Positions 15,283-23,629 of a stretch of 64,000 nt of DNA are shown here, piece by piece. Within the stretch, counting starts at the first letter, position 1; each line of letters opens with the position of its first letter. This DNA comes from Flavobacteriales bacterium. GTDB taxonomy: Bacteria; Bacteroidota; Bacteroidia; NS11-12g; UBA9320. The DNA is taken from positions 314,160-378,159 of the forward strand of contig JACJZV010000003.1 of the NCBI GenBank assembly GCA_020635395.1. The letters run 5' to 3'. The position numbers and the translations under genes were made by a program. A model generated the notes under the pieces. That model was not told the DNA's origin, did no database searches, and worked only from the letters and a program-made list of their open reading frames with translations.

Positions 15283-16854
15283 ATGCAAGGACGACAAGAG
15301 ATAGAGCCAAAAATGTTCTATCAAGTAAGTTTAGAAGACTTGGTTCCCAAAGATAATTTCTATCGAAAACTTGGGGAGGCGTTAAATCTTCACTTTTTGT
15401 ATAAAGCCACGGCAGGATACTATGGCACAGAAGGTCAGGAGTCGATAGACCCCGTGGTGTTCTTTAAACTACTGTTGGTGGGCTATTTAAACAACATCAA
15501 CTCCGACAGAAAACTGATTGAATATTGTTCAAATTGTTTGGATGTTCGGTTGTTTTTAAAGTATGATATAGACCAATCATTGCCTTGGCACAGCACCATA
15601 AGCCGCACCCGACAGTTGTATGGCGAAGAAGTATTTTTGAGTTTGTTTCAAGAGGTATTGAGGCTTTGCATACAAAAAGGAATGGTAAAAGGCAAACGCC
15701 AAGCGGTGGATAGTGCCTTTATAAAAGCCAATGCCAGCATGGATAGTTTGATAGAAAAACAGGTAGTGGCAGATGCACCAGCATACTTAGATGAGTTGAA
15801 CAAAAACTCGGACTATCAGGTAACGAGCAGCCGAAAAAAGTTGGTAGAGCGACATCACAACTGGAAAAAAGAAGCCTACAAAGGAATGCCAGGCAACAAT
15901 AAAACTGTAAAAACAGACGAAAACGGCAACGACATTCGGCCTAAATATTTGAGCAATCACACACACTACAGTCCCACCGACCCCGAAGCCAAAATATCGG
16001 TAAAACCGGGCAAAGCCCGCCAATTGAATTACAGTGGCCAATTGGCAGTTGATGATGCCCACCACGTAATAACCGGAGCATGTGCCAGCACAGCAGGCAG
16101 CAAAGACAGCGAAAACCTACCCGAAATAGTAAGCCAAACCATCAAAAATCTGAAAGAAAACGACCTTACCATAGATCAATTAACGGCCGATGCGGGCTAC
16201 AGCAGCGGCACAGCATTACGGTATTGCGAAGAACAAAATATAGATGCTTATATACCCAACTTTGGGTTGTATAAACCCAATAGAGAAGGTTTTAAATTTA
16301 ATAAAGACCAAAATCAATACGAGTGTCAAAAGCAGGGAGGAAACCAAGCAATACTAACCTTTAAGGGTATAAAAACCGACAGTAAAGGCTACCAAAAAAA
16401 GCAATACCGCAGTTCAGAATCAAGTTGCAAGAACTGCCCCTTGCGAGAACAATGTTGTGGCAAAAGCACCAAGTTTAAAAAGATAGAAGAAAGCATAGAC
16501 AAACCCTACTACGACCGTATGCACCAAAAATTAGCCCAAAATCCAGAGTATGCAAAGAAGATAAGCAAAATACGCAGCAGCACGGTAGAGCCAGTGTTGG
16601 GCACGCTTATCAACTTCTTGAACATGAAAAAAATAAACAGCCGAGGGATGAAACAAGCCAACAAGCATGTGCTGATGGCTGCCCTAACCTACAACCTCAA
16701 AAAATACCTCAACTTTAGCCGTAAAAAAGTACAAGGCAATGTGCAAGCAATGGAGCAAACGTCAAATCTTCTTAAAATCAAGTTATTAGAAGCATTTTCA
16801 TGCATTTTGGGCGGTTCATTTTTTTGTATAACGAAACCCTGCCGTTTAAATTAG
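15283..16854 (+). CDS. IS1182-family-like transposase
   Basis: The 523-residue DDE transposase begins with the DUF772-type N-terminal domain (RQEIEPKMFYQVSLEDLVP; SWHSTISRTR-like segment at 101-110). Catalytic candidates are D143 (AVDSAFIKAN), D303 (LTADAGYSS) and E436 (SSTVEPVLGTL). A cysteine cluster C382-x2-C385-x5-C391-C392 lies between the last two, as in many members. A TATCTTTA box ends 4 nt before the ATG. It mobilises this IS and, given identical termini, probably the MITEs in trans. Confidence 0.92.
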   Translation: MQGRQEIEPKMFYQVSLEDLVPKDNFYRKLGEALNLHFLYKATAGYYGTEGQESIDPVVFFKLLLVGYLNNINSDRKLIEYCSNCLDVRLFLKYDIDQSLPWHSTISRTRQLYGEEVFLSLFQEVLRLCIQKGMVKGKRQAVDSAFIKANASMDSLIEKQVVADAPAYLDELNKNSDYQVTSSRKKLVERHHNWKKEAYKGMPGNNKTVKTDENGNDIRPKYLSNHTHYSPTDPEAKISVKPGKARQLNYSGQLAVDDAHHVITGACASTAGSKDSENLPEIVSQTIKNLKENDLTIDQLTADAGYSSGTALRYCEEQNIDAYIPNFGLYKPNREGFKFNKDQNQYECQKQGGNQAILTFKGIKTDSKGYQKKQYRSSESSCKNCPLREQCCGKSTKFKKIEESIDKPYYDRMHQKLAQNPEYAKKISKIRSSTVEPVLGTLINFLNMKKINSRGMKQANKHVLMAALTYNLKKYLNFSRKKVQGNVQAMEQTSNLLKIKLLEAFSCILGGSFFCITKPCRLN

Positions 16855-16957
16855 AGTGCCTTAAATGGCACTATTTCCTTTTGTTTTTTTCTTGATTTTT
16901 AAGCATTTTTTCTTTTTTCAAGAGTTGTGCAACAGCTACCCGTGTTATGGGCAGTTA

Positions 16958-17665
16958 TTACTGTTTTGTCCCAATGATTATTTCATGCCTGTCTGGGTTA
17001 TAAATTTGTCCAATTACAGGTTGAGAGTACACCGCTTGATTTACACCATTTACAGAAATACCGTTAGTTGTCAAATAGTTTTTAATTTGTGTCGCATAAC
17101 CAAATGCTTCACCGTCCCCCATGGTACAAGTTACTGTTATAGTCTGACCTTTCTTTGAAGATATTAACTGATTTAATTGACCTGCAGCTTCATTAGTAAG
17201 TTGTCTTGGTTGAGAACTAATATTGACAACTCCAGCAGTAATGCCTCCTTGCTGATTGTGGCTAGTCACATTAATGACTTGAGTTGGTTGTTTTTCAGCG
17301 GTTACTTTTTTGTTCAGATTGTCTCTTACCCATGTTTCGTGTTTGGTTTTCCAATCCTTGATTAATGTTGTTGGAAAGTCGAGTCCATTGTTTTTGTCAA
17401 TCATGTCAGCACAACTACTGCATAAAAAAATTGCATTTGTTATTGCACTTCTTTCTTCCGGCTTCAATGAATCATCATATCTGGGCCCACCTTTTGAAGC
17501 AGCCGTTATGTGAGCCGCTTTACCAATATATATGGTTTTTGTATCGTCCGCCTCTGAAGGAGAAATTGTCATGGCTCTACAGTTCGGATTAGAACATATA
17601 TAAGCAGCTCTTTTTTTTAAGCTTTCAATTGTTTTAGAGTCAAAGTCGTCTCTAGTATTGTCCAT
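16958..17665 (-). CDS. Cassette-borne HNH-like nuclease with C-terminal sensor-like domain
   Basis: The 235-residue protein starts with an HNH-type fold: AAYICSNPNCRAM (two Cys), AAHITAASKGGPRYD (the His-containing strand), then NAIFLCSSCADMID (two Cys plus Asp). This matches the zinc-bound HNH variants found in bacterial defence and multi-component nuclease systems. Residues about 130-160 form a Gly/Asn-rich linker. The last 80 residues form a separate alpha/beta unit (TITVTCTMGDGEAFGYATQIKNYL...HEIIIGTK). Nuclease activity is inferred. No partner gene is adjacent. The boundary repeat GTTAT(G/A)GGCA is clear on both sides. Confidence 0.75.
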   Translation of the reverse strand: MDNTRDDFDSKTIESLKKRAAYICSNPNCRAMTISPSEADDTKTIYIGKAAHITAASKGGPRYDDSLKPEERSAITNAIFLCSSCADMIDKNNGLDFPTTLIKDWKTKHETWVRDNLNKKVTAEKQPTQVINVTSHNQQGGITAGVVNISSQPRQLTNEAAGQLNQLISSKKGQTITVTCTMGDGEAFGYATQIKNYLTTNGISVNGVNQAVYSQPVIGQIYNPDRHEIIIGTKQ

Positions 17666-17835
17666 AGTCGTGTTTTTTATAATTGCCTATAACGGTTCGA
17701 GGCTTTGCGAAGGCTGGGATTAGAAGTGCGAATGTTCAAATTTAGCACAATGTTCATTAGAATTCCAAATGTTCAATTTAGTACTGAAGCCCAGCTTTTG
17801 CAAAACCCCTGTGCCTGTTGCACAACCAAACCATT

Positions 17836-17864
17836 CAAAGGTAAAAAAAATAGTTATAGACAAA
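17836..17864 (-). promoter_or_regulatory. Outward promoter in the left end of IS copy 2
   Basis: Same as in copy 1: TTTG, 17 nt, TACCTTTG on the minus strand, pointing to ATG 17665. Confidence 0.45.
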
Positions 17865-17932
17865 ATCGCGGAAAAATGTTCACAACACACTGTTAATCAA
17901 TAAGATAAACAAATATTGACTATCTTTACACC

Positions 17933-19504
17933 ATGCAAGGACGACAAGAGATAGAGCCAAAAATGTTCTATCAAGTAAGTTTAGAAGACTTGGTTCCCAA
18001 AGATAATTTCTATCGAAAACTTGGGGAGGCGTTAAATCTTCACTTTTTGTATAAAGCCACGGCAGGATACTATGGCACAGAAGGTCAGGAGTCGATAGAC
18101 CCCGTGGTGTTCTTTAAACTACTGTTGGTGGGCTATTTAAACAACATCAACTCCGACAGAAAACTGATTGAATATTGTTCAAATTGTTTGGATGTTCGGT
18201 TGTTTTTAAAGTATGATATAGACCAATCATTGCCTTGGCACAGCACCATAAGCCGCACCCGACAGTTGTATGGCGAAGAAGTATTTTTGAGTTTGTTTCA
18301 AGAGGTATTGAGGCTTTGCATACAAAAAGGAATGGTAAAAGGCAAACGCCAAGCGGTGGATAGTGCCTTTATAAAAGCCAATGCCAGCATGGATAGTTTG
18401 ATAGAAAAACAGGTAGTGGCAGATGCACCAGCATACTTAGATGAGTTGAACAAAAACTCGGACTATCAGGTAACGAGCAGCCGAAAAAAGTTGGTAGAGC
18501 GACATCACAACTGGAAAAAAGAAGCCTACAAAGGAATGCCAGGCAACAATAAAACTGTAAAAACAGACGAAAACGGCAACGACATTCGGCCTAAATATTT
18601 GAGCAATCACACACACTACAGTCCCACCGACCCCGAAGCCAAAATATCGGTAAAACCGGGCAAAGCCCGCCAATTGAATTACAGTGGCCAATTGGCAGTT
18701 GATGATGCCCACCACGTAATAACCGGAGCATGTGCCAGCACAGCAGGCAGCAAAGACAGCGAAAACCTACCCGAAATAGTAAGCCAAACCATCAAAAATC
18801 TGAAAGAAAACGACCTTACCATAGATCAATTAACGGCCGATGCGGGCTACAGCAGCGGCACAGCATTACGGTATTGCGAAGAACAAAATATAGATGCTTA
18901 TATACCCAACTTTGGGTTGTATAAACCCAATAGAGAAGGTTTTAAATTTAATAAAGACCAAAATCAATACGAGTGTCAAAAGCAGGGAGGAAACCAAGCA
19001 ATACTAACCTTTAAGGGTATAAAAACCGACAGTAAAGGCTACCAAAAAAAGCAATACCGCAGTTCAGAATCAAGTTGCAAGAACTGCCCCTTGCGAGAAC
19101 AATGTTGTGGCAAAAGCACCAAGTTTAAAAAGATAGAAGAAAGCATAGACAAACCCTACTACGACCGTATGCACCAAAAATTAGCCCAAAATCCAGAGTA
19201 TGCAAAGAAGATAAGCAAAATACGCAGCAGCACGGTAGAGCCAGTGTTGGGCACGCTTATCAACTTCTTGAACATGAAAAAAATAAACAGCCGAGGGATG
19301 AAACAAGCCAACAAGCATGTGCTGATGGCTGCCCTAACCTACAACCTCAAAAAATACCTCAACTTTAGCCGTAAAAAAGTACAAGGCAATGTGCAAGCAA
19401 TGGAGCAAACGTCAAATCTTCTTAAAATCAAGTTATTAGAAGCATTTTCATGCATTTTGGGCGGTTCATTTTTTTGTATAACGAAACCCTGCCGTTTAAA
19501 TTAG
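17933..19504 (+). CDS. IS1182-family-like transposase (identical copy)
   Basis: The translation is identical over all 523 residues to the gene at 15283, including the Asp/Asp/Glu candidates and the Cys cluster. Identity at this length implies recent transposition or ongoing gene conversion. Confidence 0.92.
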   Translation: MQGRQEIEPKMFYQVSLEDLVPKDNFYRKLGEALNLHFLYKATAGYYGTEGQESIDPVVFFKLLLVGYLNNINSDRKLIEYCSNCLDVRLFLKYDIDQSLPWHSTISRTRQLYGEEVFLSLFQEVLRLCIQKGMVKGKRQAVDSAFIKANASMDSLIEKQVVADAPAYLDELNKNSDYQVTSSRKKLVERHHNWKKEAYKGMPGNNKTVKTDENGNDIRPKYLSNHTHYSPTDPEAKISVKPGKARQLNYSGQLAVDDAHHVITGACASTAGSKDSENLPEIVSQTIKNLKENDLTIDQLTADAGYSSGTALRYCEEQNIDAYIPNFGLYKPNREGFKFNKDQNQYECQKQGGNQAILTFKGIKTDSKGYQKKQYRSSESSCKNCPLREQCCGKSTKFKKIEESIDKPYYDRMHQKLAQNPEYAKKISKIRSSTVEPVLGTLINFLNMKKINSRGMKQANKHVLMAALTYNLKKYLNFSRKKVQGNVQAMEQTSNLLKIKLLEAFSCILGGSFFCITKPCRLN

Positions 19505-19616
19505 AGTGCCTTAAATGGCACTATTTCCTTTTGTTTTTTTCTTGATTTTTAAGCATTTTTTCTTTTTTCAAGAGTTGTGCAACAGCTACCCCTGTTATGT
19601 GCAGCCTTTCGTGTCA

Positions 19617-20438
19617 TTATTTAGTTGAACCAGGTTTAAGATTGGTCGCTACTTTTCCAATAAGTTGCTCAGCTTGTTTAATCTTATCTTCCTGTTCTTT
19701 TTGTTTTAATTTTTCGTCAAGTATTAACTCTACACCTAGTTTGACAACTGGAAAAATGTCTAAACACTCTTGTTCTTTAAGTTCGTGAATGCCTTTACTT
19801 AGTATTCCATAAAGAACTTTGTTTTTTACAAGAAAATTAGGAAGAAAAGATTTAAGTAATTCTATTTTCTCGTCCATTCGGGATTTTCCATAATTTTCCT
19901 CTGTCCACCCTGCAGTTAATTTTGCTTGTTGGTGAGCTTCTTCAATTAAGTTTTCAAAAACCCGTCTTAAATAAATAAAAGAACCAATACCAATACCGTG
20001 TGAAACAAGTCCTATACCCCTGCTGAATTCAGCGAAGTTGTCACCAAGTATTTTCCGGTATTTAGATATTTCTCCTTTTGTCAAAGAAGCAATAGAAGGA
20101 AACTGTCCTATCTTTAAAAACGAGTATTCATCTGGGAACGTTTTTAAGAAAATTTCAATTTCGTGTTTTTCGTCACGACTACATATCAAAGTTAGTCCAA
20201 GTGTCCTATTAAAGGCAAGAATACTTGATATTTCATATCTTGCTAGCGGTTTCCCTTTTCTTTTATATGTGGTGTCTTTACCGCAAAATATGCAAGGTCC
20301 GTCAACCTTTCCATCAAAACAAATTATATCCTCAATTACTTGGTCACTATCTTCTGTCCATTTTATTATGTCATACAAAGGTGTTTCAAAAAAGAATTTA
20401 TCAGGCGTTAAATTGTCCATATTTATTAGTGTTATCAT
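19617..20438 (-). CDS. Cassette-borne hypothetical with CxxC, 273 residues
   Basis: A soluble protein with a zinc-like knuckle early on (GPCIFCGKDTTY) and a second Cys in LICSRDEKH. A central helical segment reads GIGIGSFIYLRRVFENLIEEAHQQA, and the C-terminus is a charged coiled-coil-like helix (DEKLKQKEQEDKIKQAEQL). This architecture resembles an unnamed protein family often seen on genomic islands. No function is assigned. Start at 20438 or, six codons later, 20420. Boundary repeat GTTATGTGCA is clear on both sides. A type B promoter lies upstream. Confidence 0.68.
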   Translation of the reverse strand: MITLINMDNLTPDKFFFETPLYDIIKWTEDSDQVIEDIICFDGKVDGPCIFCGKDTTYKRKGKPLARYEISSILAFNRTLGLTLICSRDEKHEIEIFLKTFPDEYSFLKIGQFPSIASLTKGEISKYRKILGDNFAEFSRGIGLVSHGIGIGSFIYLRRVFENLIEEAHQQAKLTAGWTEENYGKSRMDEKIELLKSFLPNFLVKNKVLYGILSKGIHELKEQECLDIFPVVKLGVELILDEKLKQKEQEDKIKQAEQLIGKVATNLKPGSTK

Positions 20439-20458
20439 TTTTGTCTAAGGTTGCACAT

Positions 20459-20630
20459 AACATCCGTATATGCCCAATGCAAAAAACCGATTGTGCATAT
20501 TTCCATTATCTATGTAACAATACATACTATGCTTTAGATGTGGCTCCGCCACCTCACTCACACCATTATGTGTTGTCTTATTCATCTCTCAAAAATATCT
20601 TTTTTCATAATAAATCCAAACCTCTTTTTA
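20459..20630 (-). repeat. Type B attC repeat, copy 1
   Basis: Closely matches 24434-24605 and, more loosely, 22534-22695. On the minus strand it runs from a promoter through a GGTGGCGAAGCCAC-like hairpin to an ATATGC...GCATAT hairpin, ending at ATGTT, i.e. the R' of the next cassette. Each copy directly precedes a cassette gene. Confidence 0.75.
20590..20620 (-). promoter_or_regulatory. Promoter in type B repeat copy 1
   Basis: On the minus strand TTTG, 19 nt, TATTTTTG, pointing to the 19617 cassette gene about 150 nt away. Confidence 0.6.
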
Positions 20631-20779
20631 AATACATGTTTAGGGTCATTGTTAGGATGGTGCTAATGCCCGCGGCTAAAAATAGGGTAAGCAGATTTCG
20701 GTAAAAGTCGTTCGTTTGATGTGTACGTTATCGCCCCACGGAGACGGAACCGATGTCGCCATGTTTTTTTAGCCATTGT

Positions 20780-20924
20780 GCCTGTTGCACAACTCAAAAG
20801 TAACTCTATTTTTCAACTATTTCAAAAAAGTTGCAATTTTAATCTTCTTATTATCAGTGAGTTAATTGTGTTTTGTTTTGAGGTAAAAATCTAAAACAGC
20901 GTTGAGGGTAGTTGTGCAACAGCT
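20780..20924 (-). mobile_element. MITE copy C (145 bp)
   Basis: Termini and interior as in copy B. The right flank is accgatgt and the left flank gccattgt, which match only in part, so the duplication is decayed or the flanks were exchanged by recombination. The position directly after R'' AAC is the same as in the other copies. Confidence 0.87.
20795..20826 (-). promoter_or_regulatory. Promoter inside MITE copy C
   Basis: On the minus strand TTTG, 20 nt, TACTTTTG. It points toward the 19617 cassette, upstream of the type B promoter. Confidence 0.55.
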
Positions 20925-20947
20925 ACCGATGTTAGCAGCTGCCGTTT

Positions 20948-21580
20948 TCATCGTTCATTAATTATGTCAAATGGTGTCCCAAAAGAACCAACATTTTTTA
21001 GATACTGTTTATCTTCTTCCAACAATTCATTTGTTCCAAGGCCGATGTCTTCCCAAACTTTGCTGTCTTGTCGTTTGAGTGCAAATTCAATAGCTTCAAT
21101 TTTAGGTCGCTTGTTAAGTCCTAGCATTGTCAAGTCCATAAACTGTCCTTGCTTGATTTCTCCGTTTGTAATTTGTCCAAGTAAGAAAAAATGTCTGCCT
21201 GTTAGTTGAAATGAACTTTCAAGTTTAAACTGTGCAACAGTCAGGTTGTGCCAACTATGTCCACAGTGTCGGCATTGTCTTGCAAATGGTGTCCTTGCAA
21301 GTTTGCTACACTTTGGGCAATTGTTCAAAAAAACCTTTTCAGGCACTTCTTTCATTATTCGTCTGGCTACATTTAATTCAAATTCTTCGTAACCATCTTT
21401 GAGAAATTCTTTTATGTCTGGTGGTTCACTAATCCAACCTTTGTCCACCATTACCTTTCGCATTTGAGGATTGTCCTCTGTTTTATAAGTGTACATATGA
21501 TATTTCAACGCTAACTTTTCATCGTCAGTCATTAGTCTGCTGAAATAATTTCTTATATAACTTGCTGTCTCTTTGTCCAC
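20948..21580 (-). CDS. Cassette-borne zinc-ribbon protein with EF-Tu-domain-2-like C-terminus
   Basis: A 210-residue soluble protein. Residues 1-85 are helical and acidic. NCPKCSKLA and CRHCGHSWH form a four-Cys zinc ribbon (about residues 87-110). The following segment, FQLTGRHFFLLGQITNGEIKQGQFMDL, has the look of the beta-barrel domain 2 of translation GTPases, which also occurs alone in small proteins of unknown role. Function is not assigned. Boundary repeat GTTAGCAGC on both sides. The upstream attC is uninterrupted, with only a near-match -7 box (TATTTTTC). Confidence 0.7.
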   Translation of the reverse strand: MDKETASYIRNYFSRLMTDDEKLALKYHMYTYKTEDNPQMRKVMVDKGWISEPPDIKEFLKDGYEEFELNVARRIMKEVPEKVFLNNCPKCSKLARTPFARQCRHCGHSWHNLTVAQFKLESSFQLTGRHFFLLGQITNGEIKQGQFMDLTMLGLNKRPKIEAIEFALKRQDSKVWEDIGLGTNELLEEDKQYLKNVGSFGTPFDIINER

Positions 21581-21599
21581 GATTTGGTCTGTTACGGTT

Positions 21600-21732
21600 G
21601 CTGCTAACGCCAGCGGCTATGAAACGTGCGGGTAAGAATCTTGATTCTTGTACGCGGCCGGCAAGCTGGAAGCGAAACGAAAAATATCAATTTTACGGTT
21701 CGCGAAGCATGTTTTCATAGCCATTGTTGGCA
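21600..21732 (-). other. Uninterrupted attC-like site of the 21781 cassette
   Basis: R'' side GCTTGCCAAC and R' side GTTAGCAGC. Arms ATGGCTATGAAAACATGC and GCACGTTTCATAGCC pair over about 18 bp, with a structured loop (AGAATCAAGATTCT, GCCGGCCGC). The 8 bp next to R'' are gccattgt on the plus strand, matching the left flank of MITE copy C, so this shows an empty target site. Confidence 0.72.
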
Positions 21733-21780
21733 AGCGTTTTTTTGTTTTTTCTGTTACGTGAATTAGCACACGATAATTCC

Positions 21781-22512
21781 TTATTTGAAGTCCTCTTCTT
21801 TAAAAACTCTCTCGTATCGGGAACTGTCAGTTCGGTTTGTTTCAATTTCTCCGTTTGGTAGAATAATGCTCAAATAGGAAATTGAGTCCACTATGGCTTT
21901 ACCTTCAAATTCTCCCGAAACACTATTTATTTCATAGGTTGTTATGCTGTCTCCATTAAGGTAGGAATGTTTGATTCCACAGTGCCATTCACCGCATTCA
22001 CCTCCATGTAGAAGCAGGTAAGAGACTGGCGAATTTGACTTATTCAGAAGAATATACAATAGTCCACCGAAGTCTGTTCCGCCTGTCGAAACTATTATCG
22101 GGTTAAAGTCACCAATAGGTCTTTGTTTTGAGACAAAATTTATTTGCCAATCACCCATTATCCATTCGGTTCCACCATTGGAAGCTAAACCTGGACAACT
22201 TGCAACAAGCTTCATCTTTTGCTTATCGGTTAGCTTAATTAAAGGCAGGCGGTTTCCGTTGTCTCGATACCAGCATTTGTCATCAGTATCGTATTCTATA
22301 CGTTTAGTTATTAGCGTGCTTTTAATGTCTTTAAGAGCGAATAGGCTGTCGGGAAGTGGAAATATAGATGTGTCGGGAGATTTGATTTCGATAGTTGTCG
22401 AGTCAAGTGCTTTGGTTGTATTCTCTTGAGTATTTGTGGAGGTACATGCTGTCCAGCATAAACAAGCTAATAAGGCAATAAATATTGATGGAAATGTAAA
22501 TTGCTTTTTCAC
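21781..22512 (-). CDS. Cassette-borne lipoprotein, 243 residues
   Basis: The frame is open to 22554, but those codons lie in the attC beyond the GTTGGCAAGC boundary. The GTG at 22512 gives a standard signal (VKKQFTFPSIFIALLACLCW) with lipobox WTAC. The mature part starts with a Thr-rich linker, then a mixed alpha/beta domain with CPGLASNGGTEWIMGDWQINF and a CGEWHCG motif. I do not recognise a family. Boundary repeat GTTGGCAAGC on both sides, and a type B promoter upstream. Confidence 0.68.
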   Translation of the reverse strand: MKKQFTFPSIFIALLACLCWTACTSTNTQENTTKALDSTTIEIKSPDTSIFPLPDSLFALKDIKSTLITKRIEYDTDDKCWYRDNGNRLPLIKLTDKQKMKLVASCPGLASNGGTEWIMGDWQINFVSKQRPIGDFNPIIVSTGGTDFGGLLYILLNKSNSPVSYLLLHGGECGEWHCGIKHSYLNGDSITTYEINSVSGEFEGKAIVDSISYLSIILPNGEIETNRTDSSRYERVFKEEDFK

Positions 22513-22533
22513 TTTAATTTTTAAATGCTTGCC

Positions 22534-22695
22534 AACATCCAGATATGCGAACATTTATGTCGCATATTTTCACTATGTATGAAACAATGTCTAAAATGTT
22601 TGGGCGGGGCTTCGCCACTTCACTCACATTTCTTTGTGTAGTTCCATTCATTTGTCAAAAATATCTTTTTTCCTAATAAGTCCAAGGGATTTTTA
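22534..22695 (-). repeat. Type B attC repeat, copy 2 (diverged)
   Basis: Shares with copies 1 and 3 the ATATGC/GCATAT hairpin next to R', a GGCGAAGCC hairpin, and the promoter block. It differs in loop sequences. The hairpin arms co-vary (ATATGCG with CGCATAT), which supports selection on the fold. Confidence 0.65.
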
Positions 22696-22981
22696 ATGGC
22701 TTACTATTTCGCCTATTTAGTTACTACCACTCGCCGCAAACCAACGAAATAGTAATAATCTGAGCCCTAACCTACAACCTCAAAAAATACCTCAACTTTA
22801 GCCGTAAAAAAGTACAAGGCAATGTGCAAGCAATGGAGCAAACGTCAAATCTTCTTAAAATCAATTTATTAGAAGCATTTTCATTCATTTTGGGCGGTTC
22901 ATTTTTTTGTATAACGAAACCCTGCCGTTTAAATTAGAGTGCCTTAAATGGCACTATTCCCTTTTGTTTTTTTCTTGATTT
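22555..22981 (-). other. Gene-free attC region: type B repeat and IS remnant
   Basis: Besides the type B copy and the IS remnant there is a 60-bp hairpin-like stretch near 22700-22755 (ACTATTTCG and CGAAATAGT arms). No gene is seen. Confidence 0.55.
22656..22685 (-). promoter_or_regulatory. Promoter in type B repeat copy 2
   Basis: On the minus strand TTG, 19 nt, TATTTTTG, about 144 nt upstream of GTG 22512. Confidence 0.6.
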
Positions 22982-23020
22982 TTAAGCATTTTTTCTTTTT
23001 TCAAGAGTTGTGCAACAGCT
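22764..23020 (+). mobile_element. IS remnant: right-end 257 bp
   Basis: Matches positions 16681-16937 of IS copy 1 with a few substitutions. It keeps the right terminus GTTGTGCAACAGCT, followed by accattgt and then the R'' of the 22982 cassette. The left 1.5 kb is deleted. It is the same attC position and orientation as the intact copies, so this is an older third insertion. Confidence 0.88.
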
Positions 23021-23494
23021 ACCATTGTTGGCAATAGTTTTTTTAATCAAAGTTATTAATCCTTCATAATAATTTATATTTGGTTCAGGATGAGGCTTTC
23101 TACCATATAAATATTCATTAAATGTTCCGTCTTCTCCAATTCCGTTGTCAGAAAAAAATCTATCAAAGTAGTGACTAACATAAAAGTCAGAATTATGAAG
23201 ACTTATTTTGCAAGTATAATAATTCGCTCCATTTGGATTTAAAGGCCCATAATAAGTGCCAGTCCATTTTGCATTAAAAACTCGACATATTGTTTCTCCT
23301 AGATATGCAGTCAAACTAGCATTTAGCATTTCTCTTTCATTTAATTTTCTTTTATGTTTTGTTTCAAGAAAACGCTCTAATTCTATTTCCAAAGACTTGA
23401 TTGTGAAATCAAATTCATATCCATTTCTTTTTTCAGCTTTTGCGAATTCCTCTGCTATCAATATTGGATTATCTGTTTTATTGAAGTCTGTCAT
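22982..23494 (-). CDS. Cassette-borne hypothetical; last residues come from an IS remnant
   Basis: A 170-residue soluble protein with a helical, charged N-terminal half and a Tyr/Gly-rich centre (WTGTYYGPLNPNGANYYTCKISL, DFYVSHYFDRFF). I do not recognise a family. The cassette's own sequence ends at IANN (R'' GCCAAC), and the frame then runs into the IS right end for about 13 more residues (GSCCTTLEKRKNA). The native stop would have lain in the attC stem. Boundary repeat GTTGGCAATA on both sides. Confidence 0.66.
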   Translation of the reverse strand: MTDFNKTDNPILIAEEFAKAEKRNGYEFDFTIKSLEIELERFLETKHKRKLNEREMLNASLTAYLGETICRVFNAKWTGTYYGPLNPNGANYYTCKISLHNSDFYVSHYFDRFFSDNGIGEDGTFNEYLYGRKPHPEPNINYYEGLITLIKKTIANNGSCCTTLEKRKNA

Positions 23495-23629
23495 TCAAAT
23501 TATTGCCAACGGTATAGTATAAGCGAAGTGCGGGATTAAAAGCACTTCACTTTCGGTTAAGCTGTGTGTTTATTAATATTCAATTCGTTTAAATTTAGCA
23601 CTTTCGCCCGCATTACGTATATACATTGT

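Larger units (their letters stand above)
15163..16937 (+). mobile_element. IS copy 1 (1775 bp), IS1182-like, inserted in attC
   Basis: Termini GCCTGTTGCACAAC and GTTGTGCAACAGCT are 14-bp inverted repeats with two mismatches at the tip. The flanks acccgtgt at 15155-15162 and 16938-16945 are a perfect 8-bp target duplication. The duplication includes the last two bases of the R'' AAC of the attC. One transposase gene fills the element. I saw no difference from copy 2. Confidence 0.92.
15025..16946 (-). other. attC-like site of the 16958 cassette, split by IS copy 1
   Basis: R'' side CTGCCCATAAC (plus 16944-16954) and R' side GTTATAAGC. The L' half at 15027-15155 is nearly identical to the site at 11947-12074, including the 20-bp palindrome at 15110-15129. 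The IS sits between R'' and L''. Confidence 0.7.
17813..19587 (+). mobile_element. IS copy 2 (1775 bp), same IS, inserted in a different attC
   Basis: Same length, termini and interior as copy 1. The perfect 8-bp duplication is acccctgt (17805-17812 and 19588-19595), different from copy 1. The two copies are therefore separate insertions at the same position in two attC sites, not a segmental duplication. Its left-end promoter faces the 16958 cassette gene. Confidence 0.92.
17691..19596 (-). other. attC-like site of the 19617 cassette, split by IS copy 2
   Basis: R'' side TGCACATAAC (plus 19594-19603), R' side GTTATAGGCA. Arms CCCAGCCTTCGCAAAGCC and GCTTTTGCAAAACCCC-type sequences pair across about 60 nt. 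The IS lies between R'' and L''. Confidence 0.68.
20439..20947 (-). other. Gene-free attC region: type B repeat plus MITE copy C
   Basis: Holds a 172-bp type B repeat (20459-20630), about 150 bp of unique foldable sequence and MITE C. Bounded by GCTGCTAAC (R'' side, plus 20931-20939) and GTTATGTGCA (R' side). No ORF is supported. Confidence 0.65.

Noticed and set aside
15787..16065. Open frame on the opposite strand of the transposase (also at 18437-18715)
   Set aside because: It is the antisense shadow of a conserved coding gene and has no domain features.
15163..19587. IS as an IS1111/IS110-type attC element
   Set aside because: The transposase has a DUF772-type N-terminus and DDE residues, the ends are true inverted repeats, and there are 8-bp duplications. 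IS110-type elements lack these.
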